DNA of 5,173 nt from Balneolaceae bacterium (GTDB taxonomy: Bacteria; Bacteroidota; Rhodothermia; Balneolales; Balneolaceae), in assembly GCA_007123785.1 (NCBI GenBank), contig SLGL01000265.1, forward strand, positions 1 to 5,173, written 5' to 3'. Below, piece by piece: positions 1 through 5,173 of the stretch. Within the stretch, counting starts at the first letter, position 1. The number at the start of each line of letters is the position of its first letter. The notes below the pieces were generated by a model, which saw only the letters and a program-made list of their open reading frames with translations, was not told the origin of the DNA and made no database searches. A program made the translations under genes and the position numbers.

Positions 1-66
1 AATGTGAAACTATACTGATGATTACAATACATCTGGTTAAAAGTATTATTTAAGGTTAAACTGGAG

Positions 67-75
67 TTATCCACA
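67..75 (+). promoter_or_regulatory. DnaA box, perfect consensus
   Basis: The 9-mer TTATCCACA is an exact match to the high-affinity DnaA box. It bounds the left side of the AT-rich stretch 76-115 and faces the minus-strand boxes at 137-145 and 184-192 across it. Confidence 0.8.
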
Positions 76-115
76 GGTGAATTCGAATAAAATGAAATTA
101 TTAATTTTTGTTATA
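76..115. other. AT-rich candidate DNA unwinding element
   Basis: By my count only 7 of these 40 bases are G or C, and from 80 to 115 only 4 of 36. The stretch sits between a perfect DnaA box (67-75) and the DnaA-trio tract (116-124). In the known bacterial scheme DnaA loaded on boxes extends along the trios into the neighbouring duplex, so this is where strand opening would be expected. The call rests on composition and position only. Confidence 0.6.
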
Positions 116-145
116 TAGTAGTAGAGGCTGTGGAGATGTGAATAA
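116..145 (-). promoter_or_regulatory. DnaA-box / GC spacer / DnaA-trio module (basal unwinding system)
   Basis: Read on the minus strand from 145, the order is TTATTCACA (145-137), a weaker abutting box-like 9-mer ATCTCCACA (137-129, two mismatches), a short GC-rich spacer GCCT (128-125), then CTACTACTA (124-116), followed by the AT-rich stretch. This is the order described for the Bacillus subtilis basal origin unwinding system, where CTA-type trios follow a GC-rich gap next to DnaA boxes. Three consecutive perfect trios are visible, then TAT and AAC, which degenerate into A/T sequence. The polarity is correct for DnaA filament growth toward lower coordinates. Confidence 0.7.
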
Positions 146-196
146 CTTTTTTATACCTCCCGGTTGTATAACTTTCATTAAATTGTGAATAACTTT
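137..196 (-). repeat. 13-bp direct repeat containing DnaA boxes
   Basis: TGTGAATAACTTT occurs at 137-149 and again at 184-196, 47 bases apart and in the same orientation. Its complement is AAAGTTATTCACA, an extended DnaA box. A degenerate copy, AAAGTTATACAAC on the minus strand, lies between them at 163-175. On the plus strand AAAGTTATCCACA (404-416) and a decayed AAAGTTATTCTTT (303-315) share the left flank. The common flank AAAG suggests recognition wider than the core 9-mer, or repeat duplication. Confidence 0.75.
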
Positions 197-320
197 GTTA
201 ATAATTTTCTGTTAATTTTCAATTACTTAGAAGATTGGTATTTTAGTTTTACACATTGAACAAATATCACACCTATATTTTCATATTAAGTTCTTCACGT
301 CTAAAGTTATTCTTTCAGCC

Positions 321-428
321 TGTGGATAATCGTTTTTAAATGTTTATAGATGTGGATAGATTATGGTGATTTATTCAATCGGTCATTGTTCACAAGTAAA
401 CAGAAAGTTATCCACACGGTTACCCACA
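321..428. promoter_or_regulatory. Right-hand DnaA box cluster, five boxes
   Basis: Two minus-strand boxes (321-329 perfect; 351-359 with one mismatch at the outer base) are followed by three plus-strand boxes (386-394, 408-416 perfect, 420-428 with one mismatch). The two groups point away from each other. The last one ends at 428, one base before the dtd ATG at 430. The cluster therefore also occupies the space where the dtd promoter and leader should be, so DnaA binding could repress or time transcription of the dtd operon. That regulatory role is inference. Confidence 0.75.
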
Positions 429-429
429 T

Positions 430-870
430 ATGAGAATTGTAGTTCAGCGAGTAAAACATGCCACGGTTATAGTGGATGGAAGTGTTACAGGTGAAATTAA
501 AAACGGGCTTTTACTTCTTGTAGGCATCCATGAAGACGATACAAATAGAGAGGTCGACTGGTGTTGCCGAAAAATACCAAAACTCAGGATTTTTGAGGAT
601 GATGAAGGTAAAATGAATCGTTCCGTGAAAGATATGGATGGTGGAATTCTGGTGGTTTCTCAGTTTACGCTTTATGGAAATGCAAAAAAAGGAACACGTC
701 CCAGCTTTATAGAGGCGGCGCGGCCCGAAAAAGCAGAATCATTGTATAACTACATGATTGAAAAATTGAAGAAGGAGAGCGGCCTCAAAATTGAATCAGG
801 AGAATTCGGAGCGATGATGGATGTAGATCTTATTAACAGCGGCCCGGTTACCCTTATCCTGGAGAAATAA
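430..870 (+). CDS. dtd: D-aminoacyl-tRNA deacylase
   Basis: Hydrolyses the ester bond of D-aminoacyl-tRNAs (and glycyl-tRNA-Ala) in the cytoplasm, so that D-amino acids do not enter translation. The protein has 146 residues, the normal family length. The N-terminus MRIVVQRV is the expected family start. The two active-site signatures are present: SQFTL at residues 77-81 and the Gly-cisPro motif NSGPVT at 136-141, which excludes L-aminoacyl substrates. FEDDEGKMN at 55-63 is also typical of the family. No Shine-Dalgarno precedes the ATG; a DnaA-like box lies directly upstream instead. The stop codon shares one base with the next start (TAATG), which implies translational coupling to the metalloenzyme gene downstream. 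Confidence 0.97.
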   Translation: MRIVVQRVKHATVIVDGSVTGEIKNGLLLLVGIHEDDTNREVDWCCRKIPKLRIFEDDEGKMNRSVKDMDGGILVVSQFTLYGNAKKGTRPSFIEAARPEKAESLYNYMIEKLKKESGLKIESGEFGAMMDVDLINSGPVTLILEK

Positions 871-1763
871 TGTCTGTACTGTTCGTTTTTGTGGATGGTG
901 TGGGAGTTGGCTTAAACAGTTCTGAAAACCCGGTTGCATCATCAAAACTGAGAGCTTTTTCCCATTTTACGAGAAACAATGGCATTCACCAGGATTGTGA
1001 GGATACTTCCATTAATGGAACTCTTTTTAAAAAAATAGATGCAAACCTGGGTGTAGAGGGGCTGCCACAAAGCGGTACAGGACAGACCAGCCTGTTCAGC
1101 GGAGAAAATGCATCAAAAAAAATTGGCAAACATTTTGGACCTTATCCTCACTCTAAGATCAAACCACTTCTGCGGAAGAGAAGTCTGTTTCATAAAGTTA
1201 AAGAAATAGGTTTGACTCCACACTTTCTGAATGCCTATCCAGATATATTTTTCGAAAAATCAGAGAAACGCAATCGATGGAGCTGTACAACACTCATGTC
1301 AAAATCAGCCGGAGTACGGTTAAACCGATTTGACGATGTTCAGGTAGGTACAGCGATTACAGCCGAAATTATACAAAATGCATGGAGAACAATGCTGAAT
1401 CTGGATGTACCTGACATTGAACCCGAAGAAGCGGCGATCCGTGCATTGAATGCGTTGAATCAGTTCGATCTGGTTCTATATGAATATTACCTCACCGATA
1501 AGGCCGGTCATGCACAGGACCGGATGATGGCAGACAGTGTCCTGGAGATTCTGGATCGGTTTTTAGGAAAAATTATCCGTAATCTGAAAAAAGAAGATAC
1601 GCTCCTGATAACCAGCGATCATGGTAATATTGAGGATCTTTTCGTAAAAACACACACCAGAAATCCGGTTCCATTGCTTGTGAAAGGGAATACAGAACCG
1701 TTTAAAGCTGTGGAAAGTATCCTCGATGTTACACCGGCTATTATTCGACTTTTAAGCATATAA
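870..1763 (+). CDS. Alkaline-phosphatase-superfamily metalloenzyme, substrate unknown
   Basis: The 297-residue protein has the metal-binding core of the superfamily that includes cofactor-independent phosphoglycerate mutase (iPGM) and phosphopentomutase. By position the iPGM-like ligands are D9 (in FVDG), S68 or T70 (in QSGTGQTS, the likely nucleophile region), D210 and H214 (DKAGH), D250 and H251 (TSDHGN) and H262 (HTRNPVP). The full two-metal set therefore seems intact. It is much shorter than iPGM (about 510 residues), so the large inserted transferase domain is absent. Hydrolysis of a phosphate or sulfate ester is more likely than mutase activity, but the substrate cannot be read from the sequence. 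No signal peptide is visible, so it is probably cytoplasmic. GGAG sits five bases before the ATG, inside the end of dtd. Confidence 0.85.
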   Translation: MSVLFVFVDGVGVGLNSSENPVASSKLRAFSHFTRNNGIHQDCEDTSINGTLFKKIDANLGVEGLPQSGTGQTSLFSGENASKKIGKHFGPYPHSKIKPLLRKRSLFHKVKEIGLTPHFLNAYPDIFFEKSEKRNRWSCTTLMSKSAGVRLNRFDDVQVGTAITAEIIQNAWRTMLNLDVPDIEPEEAAIRALNALNQFDLVLYEYYLTDKAGHAQDRMMADSVLEILDRFLGKIIRNLKKEDTLLITSDHGNIEDLFVKTHTRNPVPLLVKGNTEPFKAVESILDVTPAIIRLLSI

Positions 1764-1764
1764 T

Positions 1765-1787
1765 AGGCCGGACAGCTTGTCCGGTCT
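1765..1787. terminator. Hairpin between convergent operons
   Basis: CCGGACA (1768-1774) pairs with TGTCCGG (1778-1784) around a 3-base loop. The stem extends outward by a G-T wobble, a G-C and an A-T pair to 1765/1787. It starts two bases after the metalloenzyme stop codon and lies 24 bases beyond the adk stop on the other strand, so it could end both transcripts. Neither side has a clear T-tract, so it may act as a 3' end stabiliser or a weak bidirectional terminator rather than a classical intrinsic one. Confidence 0.6.
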
Positions 1788-1811
1788 CAGCTCGTTCTGC
1801 GATTAATCAAA

Positions 1812-2366
1812 TTACTTTAGTTTCGTAGCAATTCTCTCAAAAATTTCTTCAATACTCCCGACGCCATCAATTCTTTTTACAACTCCCTGTTTTTCATAAT
1901 GATTGAGAACCGGTTCAGTTTCCTCGCGATAGACCTTGAGACGGGTTTTGATTTTTTCGGGAGTATCGTCCGAACGTCCTTCACCACGGCTCAAAATCCG
2001 GTTGATCAGTTCTTTTTCAGGAACATCGAGCGTAATAAATGCATCGATCTGCCTGCCGTTATCCGACAAAAATTGATCCAGCGCTTCAGCCTGTGTAACC
2101 GTTCGGGGAAATCCGTCGAGCACCACACCATCATTATAATTTTCTTTGGACAGTTCGTCGGCTACGAGTTCCACCACGGTTTCATCGGGTACAAGTTTAC
2201 CACTGTCGAGGATGGATTTTACTTTTTTCCCAAGAGGAGTTTCGTTTTTGATGTTAGCCCGAAAAATATCACCGGTAGAAAGATGAGGAATGTTGAAATG
2301 ATTAATGATCTTTTCTGCCTGTGTTCCTTTTCCCGCACCTGGGGGGCCAAATAAAATAATGTTCAT
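1812..2366 (-). CDS. adk: Adenylate kinase, short-LID form
   Basis: Catalyses ATP + AMP = 2 ADP in the cytoplasm, which sets adenylate energy charge. The P-loop GPPGAGKGT is at residues 7-15, the AMP-binding STGD at 30-33 with R36, and the AMP-site DGFPRT at 84-89. Catalytic-type arginines lie around the LID (R123, R127, R131, R142). At 184 residues it is the short variant: the LID is only a brief turn near residues 126-137 (SRGEGRSDDTPE) with no zinc-finger cysteines. The ATG gives the standard N-terminus MNIILFGPPG, with no Shine-Dalgarno in the CAAAACAA leader. It lies downstream of the rplS terminator, with 87 bases (2367-2453) between its start and the hairpin, so a separate promoter is likely. 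I could not place that promoter with confidence. Confidence 0.97.
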   Translation of the reverse strand: MNIILFGPPGAGKGTQAEKIINHFNIPHLSTGDIFRANIKNETPLGKKVKSILDSGKLVPDETVVELVADELSKENYNDGVVLDGFPRTVTQAEALDQFLSDNGRQIDAFITLDVPEKELINRILSRGEGRSDDTPEKIKTRLKVYREETEPVLNHYEKQGVVKRIDGVGSIEEIFERIATKLK

Positions 2367-2448
2367 TTGTTTTGGAAAATCTCGATTAGGGTTTAAATAC
2401 TAAGGTTTACAGACTCCTATTGAGCCAGTGAATTATCTTTAGTTTATT

Positions 2449-2478
2449 AAAAAGGCGATGTTTTTAGATTACATCGCC
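2449..2478 (-). terminator. Intrinsic terminator of the rpsP-rimM-trmD-rplS operon
   Basis: GGCGATGT (2454-2461) and ACATCGCC (2471-2478) form a perfect 8-bp stem with a 9-base loop. On the minus strand the stem is followed at once by five T residues (2453-2449). It begins 16 bases past the rplS stop codon. This is a standard Rho-independent terminator and separates the ribosomal operon from adk. Confidence 0.88.
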
Positions 2479-2494
2479 CTGAAAGAATAAATTT

Positions 2495-2860
2495 CTATTT
2501 TTTATTATTTTTATTGACTGTGCTCTTCTCTTTAATACGAGCTGCTTTACCACGCAGTTCACGAAGGTAAAAGAGTTTAGAACGACGTACTTTACCGCGT
2601 TTTTTCACTTCAATTTTTGCTATGGATGGTGAATAGAGAGGAAAAATTCGCTCAACGCCTATACTTCCTGACATCTTTCTTACAATAAATGTTTTGTTCG
2701 ATCCGCTTCCGCGTTCGTTAATCACAACTCCTTCATATTGCTGAATTCGTTCCTTTTCCCCTTCACGCACCCTATAGTGTACGTTCACAGTATCTCCGGC
2801 TTTAAATTCCGGGATATCGTCCCTTACAACAGTTTGCTCTACTAATTTCATTTTATCCAT
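2495..2860 (-). CDS. rplS: 50S ribosomal protein bL19
   Basis: A structural protein of the large subunit at the 30S-50S interface, 121 residues against about 115 usual. Family hallmarks are FKAGDTVNVHYRV (19-31), the QQYEGVVI stretch (40-47), RKMSGSIGVERIFPLYSP (61-78) and the basic KRGKVRRSKLFYLRELRGKAARIKE region (87-111). The C-terminus is a short Lys/Asn-rich tail. The ATG at 2860 is preferred over the in-frame ATG at codon 4 because GAGGA (2868-2872) sits 7 bases upstream of it. It is last in the operon, 23 bases after trmD, which is the usual order. Confidence 0.98.
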   Translation of the reverse strand: MDKMKLVEQTVVRDDIPEFKAGDTVNVHYRVREGEKERIQQYEGVVINERGSGSNKTFIVRKMSGSIGVERIFPLYSPSIAKIEVKKRGKVRRSKLFYLRELRGKAARIKEKSTVNKNNKK

Positions 2861-2883
2861 GATCGTATCCTCGTTACTGGGCT

Positions 2884-3579
2884 TTAGTTTTTCTTTTTAA
2901 TTTTTTCGTATAAATCGGGTCTTCTTTGTCTGGTTCGTTCCAGGGCCGCATCAGAACGCCATTTTTCTACTTTTTTATGATTGCCGGAAAGCAACACATC
3001 GGGTACTTTCAGTCCCTTAAATTCAGATGGTCGCGTATAAACCGGCGCTTCCAGTAAATCATCCTGAAAGGAATCGGTCAGAGCACTTTCTGCATCCCCC
3101 AAAACACCGGGGAGCAGCCTTATGATGGCATCTGCCATAACCATTGCGGGAAGTTCACCGCCGGAAAGCACATAATCACCTATAGAAAACTCCCTGGTGA
3201 TCAGTTCATCCCGAACCCGCTGATCCACACCTTTATAATGGCCGCATAAAAAGATAATATTCTTTTTGATGGAAAGTTCATTGGCATGTTTCTGTTCAAA
3301 GTGTTCTCCATCAGCTGCAGTAAAGATGATTTCATCATAATCCCGTTCGCTTGTCAGATCTACGATACAATCAAAAACAGGTTGTGGGGAAAGGACCATT
3401 CCGGCTCCGCCACCGTACGGATAATCATCAATTTTGCGATGTTTATCCGTTGAATAATCGCGCAAATCGTGAATGTGGATATCAACCCTTTTTTTCTCAC
3501 GGGCACGGGCCACAATACTGTGATCAAGCGGACTTTTTAATAAATCCGGTACGCCTGAAATAAAATCAATTCTCAGCAT
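2884..3579 (-). CDS. trmD: tRNA (guanine-N1)-methyltransferase
   Basis: Transfers methyl from S-adenosylmethionine to N1 of G37 in tRNAs with a G36-G37 sequence, preventing +1 frameshifting. Knotted SPOUT-fold signatures are YGGGAGMVL (55-63), LCGHYKGVDQRV (111-122) and SIGDYVLSGGE (132-142), which build the deep trefoil-knot cofactor pocket. R154 and D169 (in TDSF) occupy the positions of the catalytic arginine and aspartate of the Escherichia coli enzyme. The C-terminal domain carries the conserved PPVYTRP-like stretch (APVYTRP, 178-184), then LLSGNHKKVEKWR (196-208). At 231 residues it is within the family range. The start lies 5 bases after the rimM stop without an obvious Shine-Dalgarno, which suggests coupled translation. 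Confidence 0.98.
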   Translation of the reverse strand: MLRIDFISGVPDLLKSPLDHSIVARAREKKRVDIHIHDLRDYSTDKHRKIDDYPYGGGAGMVLSPQPVFDCIVDLTSERDYDEIIFTAADGEHFEQKHANELSIKKNIIFLCGHYKGVDQRVRDELITREFSIGDYVLSGGELPAMVMADAIIRLLPGVLGDAESALTDSFQDDLLEAPVYTRPSEFKGLKVPDVLLSGNHKKVEKWRSDAALERTRQRRPDLYEKIKKKN

Positions 3580-3584
3580 GGATA

Positions 3585-4121
3585 TTACTCTGTTAACTGG
3601 TCCAGATTTTTACAATAGAGAACCTGATTTTCGTGATCAATTTGTTCCACGAACTCCTCTGCAACCGGAACAAGTATGGCACCCTTTCCGTGTTTCACTT
3701 CAAGGATAGGATGAGCGGGATTTTCCATCGTCCCGAGCACAGTACCAAACTCTTTTTCATTAAACCAGAGGGTGTAACCAAACAGATCGGTAGAATCTTC
3801 AGGTTGAGGGCTTGTATCTTCAAGCAATCTCCGTTCCATGAAAAGTGCCCGGTTCATTGCAGATTCCGCATCGGTACGGCTGGCAATCATATCAAATTTT
3901 ACAAAGAACGCCTGCTGGTTTCGTTTGTTCTCCACGTGGATATGTTCAATCCGTGCGGGCACAAGATCCGAACGGTTGTTTTTCATATAAAATAGATCAA
4001 CCCGGTCGAATAAACCATCAGTAAAATGTTCATTCGGCATAAAGCGGACAACACCTTCAAGTCCGCGCGGCCTGCCGATTCGGCCAATTTCAACAAACCG
4101 GTTTTCAACGGATTGTACCAT
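3585..4121 (-). CDS. rimM: 16S rRNA processing / 30S maturation factor RimM
   Basis: Assists late assembly of the 30S head and binds ribosomal protein uS19. The protein has 178 residues, the usual length. The N-terminal RimM domain spans about 9-100, beginning VEIGRIGRPRGLEGVVRF, with the family's typical DAESAMNRALFM (84-95). The C-terminal PRC-barrel domain spans about 112-178, with LFGYTLWF at its start and LVPVAEEFVEQID (150-162). The usual HG(L/I)RG loop is altered to RPRGLEG. It lies 18 bases after rpsP and 5 bases before trmD in the standard operon order. No clear Shine-Dalgarno precedes the ATG. Confidence 0.95.
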   Translation of the reverse strand: MVQSVENRFVEIGRIGRPRGLEGVVRFMPNEHFTDGLFDRVDLFYMKNNRSDLVPARIEHIHVENKRNQQAFFVKFDMIASRTDAESAMNRALFMERRLLEDTSPQPEDSTDLFGYTLWFNEKEFGTVLGTMENPAHPILEVKHGKGAILVPVAEEFVEQIDHENQVLYCKNLDQLTE

Positions 4122-4139
4122 AACCGGCCGTTTATCAGA

Positions 4140-5126
4140 TTATTCTTCTTGTTTGGCTTCCCAGGCTCGCTGAACAGTAACACGGTCTTCGCCTTCAGGT
4201 ACAAAACCTTTCAGTTCTGCAATCGGTGTGTTTTTGATGTGTTCGATAGCCTCATTTGCATTCATATCTGTCGAAAGAGCAGAAGGGGCAGCCTCAGTTT
4301 TTTCTTCTTCTTTCTTTACTTCGGCCTTTGGCTCTTCTTTTTCTTCTTCTTTCTTTACTTCAGCTTTTGACTCTCCCTTTACTTCTTCAGCGGGAGCTTC
4401 CTCAGCTTTGACTTCTTCTTTTGTTTCGGGTTCTTCCTGCTTTTCTGCTTGTTCCTTTTCGGATTTTGTCTCGGCAGATTTCTCTTTTTTCGGTTCCGCT
4501 TTTTCTTCAGCAGGAACCTCGGTTTTTGCTGCAGGTTCTTCGGCTTTCACTTCTTTCTTTTCTTCAGCTTCGGACTTTGCCTTGGTTTTTGTTTCATCAG
4601 CAGCTTGCTGAGCAGCTTCCTTCTTTTCTGCAGCTGCTTTGGCTTCAGCCTCCTCTTTGGCTTTGGCTTCTTCTGCTTTTTTCTTTTCGAGCTCTTTAGC
4701 AGCGGCAGCAGCTTTTTCTTCTACTTGCTTTTTAAATTCTTTCTCTTCTGATTTCAGCTGCTCTTTTTGCTGAACTTTACGGCTAATAACTTTTTCACCG
4801 TCTTTAGCTTCTCGTTCTGTTTTCCACTCATTCAGAGCAGCTTCAATTTCTTCATCATTTTTTCCCCATCTCATCAGGTGCATTTTGTAAAGAACTCCCT
4901 CTTTCTGGAGGATGTTGCGAACCGTATTGCTGGGTTGTGCACCAATTTTTAGCCAGTGAATCACACGTTCTTCATCGTAGGTAAGCTCTGTGCTTTCACT
5001 TACGTTGTCAAAACGTCCCAGTCTTTCAATGATACGGCCGTCACGCGGGGAGCGGCTATCGGCTACTACTATATGATAATACGGCCTCTTCTTTCTTCCT
5101 CTTCTTTGTAATCGTAATTTAATCAA
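4140..5126 (-). CDS. rpsP: 30S ribosomal protein bS16 with very long K/E/A-rich C-terminal extension
   Basis: Residues 1 to about 90 are a complete bS16 domain (KLRLQRRGRKKRPYYHIVVAD, then RDGRIIERLGRFD, then HWLKIGAQPSNTVRNIL and a GVLYKMHLMRWG end). This part binds 16S rRNA in the body of the small subunit and helps its assembly. Residues about 91-130 are charged and helical. From about 130 to 284 the chain is almost only Lys, Glu and Ala, with some Pro, likely coiled-coil or disordered. The last 44 residues (285-328) regain normal composition and resemble a small helical module (NEAIEHIKNTP, then GFVPEGEDRVTVQRAW). Members in most bacteria have 80-100 residues; longer tailed forms are known in Bacteroidota, but 328 is large. 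The start codon is TTG; no in-frame ATG lies between it and the upstream stop. It is first in the rpsP-rimM-trmD-rplS operon. Confidence 0.95.
   Translation of the reverse strand: MIKLRLQRRGRKKRPYYHIVVADSRSPRDGRIIERLGRFDNVSESTELTYDEERVIHWLKIGAQPSNTVRNILQKEGVLYKMHLMRWGKNDEEIEAALNEWKTEREAKDGEKVISRKVQQKEQLKSEEKEFKKQVEEKAAAAAKELEKKKAEEAKAKEEAEAKAAAEKKEAAQQAADETKTKAKSEAEEKKEVKAEEPAAKTEVPAEEKAEPKKEKSAETKSEKEQAEKQEEPETKEEVKAEEAPAEEVKGESKAEVKKEEEKEEPKAEVKKEEEKTEAAPSALSTDMNANEAIEHIKNTPIAELKGFVPEGEDRVTVQRAWEAKQEE
4290..4367 (-). repeat. Two-copy 39-bp tandem repeat in the bS16 tail
   Basis: Residues 254-266 (KAEVKKEEEKEEP) and 267-279 (KAEVKKEEEKTEA) are adjacent copies of a 13-residue unit, and the DNA copies (4329-4367, 4290-4328) are also close. 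The repeat lies inside a longer purine-rich message, seen on the plus strand as runs of TTC and CTT. Slippage at this site could change the tail length between strains. Confidence 0.8.
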
Positions 5127-5138
5127 TTGTTTAGTCCT
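5124..5138 (-). promoter_or_regulatory. Ribosome binding site and TTG start of rpsP
   Basis: On the minus strand AGGA (5138-5135) is followed by 8 bases and then TTG (5126-5124), reading TTG-ATT-AAA-TTA, which gives the expected (M)IKLRL start of bS16. The same frame has a TAA stop 15 bases upstream of the TTG and no ATG in between. The next in-frame ATG is codon 82, inside the domain. TTG is therefore the only sensible start. The remaining 35 bases to the window edge show no promoter that I can support. Confidence 0.75.
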
Positions 5139-5173
5139 GTGTTATTTAAGGTTTTTTATGTTCTTTAAGTTTC

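Larger units (their letters stand above)
67..428. other. oriC: Candidate chromosomal replication origin (oriC)
   Basis: This gene-free, AT-rich stretch carries eight 9-mers that match the DnaA box TTATNCACA with zero or one mismatch. On the plus strand they are at 67-75 (TTATCCACA), 386-394 (TTGTTCACA), 408-416 (TTATCCACA) and 420-428 (TTACCCACA). On the minus strand they are at 137-145 and 184-192 (both TTATTCACA), 321-329 (TTATCCACA) and 351-359 (CTATCCACA). Such a density in about 360 bases is far above chance. A DnaA-trio tract (116-124) and an AT-rich candidate unwinding element (76-115) lie within it. No replication initiator gene or iteron array is visible, which argues against a plasmid origin. 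The gene to the left is outside the window, so a dnaA neighbour cannot be checked. A DnaA-regulated promoter cluster is the main alternative. Confidence 0.8.

Noticed and set aside
1..32. Possible minus-strand gene start (ATG at 32-30) running off the left edge
   Set aside because: Only ten codons are visible, they match no start that I recognise, and there is no ribosome binding site.
35..60. Direct repeat GGTTAAA (35-41 and 54-60)
   Set aside because: It is too short and AT-rich to separate from chance, and it does not match the DnaA box.
67..428. Plasmid or phage iteron origin
   Set aside because: The repeats are DnaA boxes on both strands with irregular spacing, no replication initiator gene is present, and the neighbours are chromosomal housekeeping genes.
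1899..2354. Plus-strand open frame opposite adk
   Set aside because: It lies fully antisense to a clear adenylate kinase and its translation resembles no family.
3351..4204. Open frames opposite or overlapping trmD, rimM and the end of rpsP (3351-3563, 3633-3995, 3983-4204)
   Set aside because: All overlap well-supported genes in other frames, and their residues show no domain pattern.
4026..4952. Phe/Ser/Leu-rich plus-strand open frames opposite rpsP
   Set aside because: They are the complement of the GAA/AAG-rich bS16 tail. The apparent hydrophobic membrane-like segments are artefacts of that composition.
4140..5126. rpsP as a frameshift or gene-fusion artefact
   Set aside because: The frame is open throughout, the tail composition changes gradually, and tailed bS16 forms are known in Bacteroidota. 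The normal rimM follows 18 bases later.

Overview
The window reads as a core chromosomal segment of a bacterium of the Bacteroidota / Rhodothermota-Balneolota type. The evidence is a bS16 ribosomal protein with a long Lys/Glu/Ala-rich C-terminal tail, a short-LID adenylate kinase, an AT-rich spacer, and starts that mostly lack a strong Shine-Dalgarno. This placement is an inference; no rRNA is present to confirm it.

Layout. Positions 1-429 hold no convincing gene. They carry a dense set of DnaA boxes on both strands (67-75, 137-145, 184-192, 321-329, 351-359, 386-394, 408-416, 420-428), a very AT-rich stretch (76-115), and a tandem DnaA-trio motif (116-124, minus strand) next to a short GC-rich spacer and a DnaA box. 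This matches the architecture of a bacterial origin unwinding module, so I call it a candidate chromosomal oriC. Positions 430-1763 hold a two-gene plus-strand operon with overlapping stop and start: dtd (D-aminoacyl-tRNA deacylase) and an alkaline-phosphatase-superfamily metalloenzyme of unknown substrate. A hairpin at 1765-1787 separates this operon from the convergent minus-strand genes.

The minus strand from 5126 down to 2495 is the classical rpsP-rimM-trmD-rplS operon (bS16, 16S maturation factor, tRNA m1G37 methyltransferase, bL19), ending in a good intrinsic terminator (2454-2478). adk follows at 2366-1812, probably with its own promoter. The genes serve replication start, translation quality control, ribosome assembly, tRNA modification and nucleotide balance.

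The most notable points are the candidate origin with its DnaA-trio module, the final DnaA-like box ending one base before the dtd start codon, the essential ribosomal operon facing head-on toward that origin, and the 328-residue bS16 read from a TTG start. I see no mobile element, CRISPR array, tRNA or rRNA gene. Apart from the candidate origin, this is ordinary housekeeping DNA.
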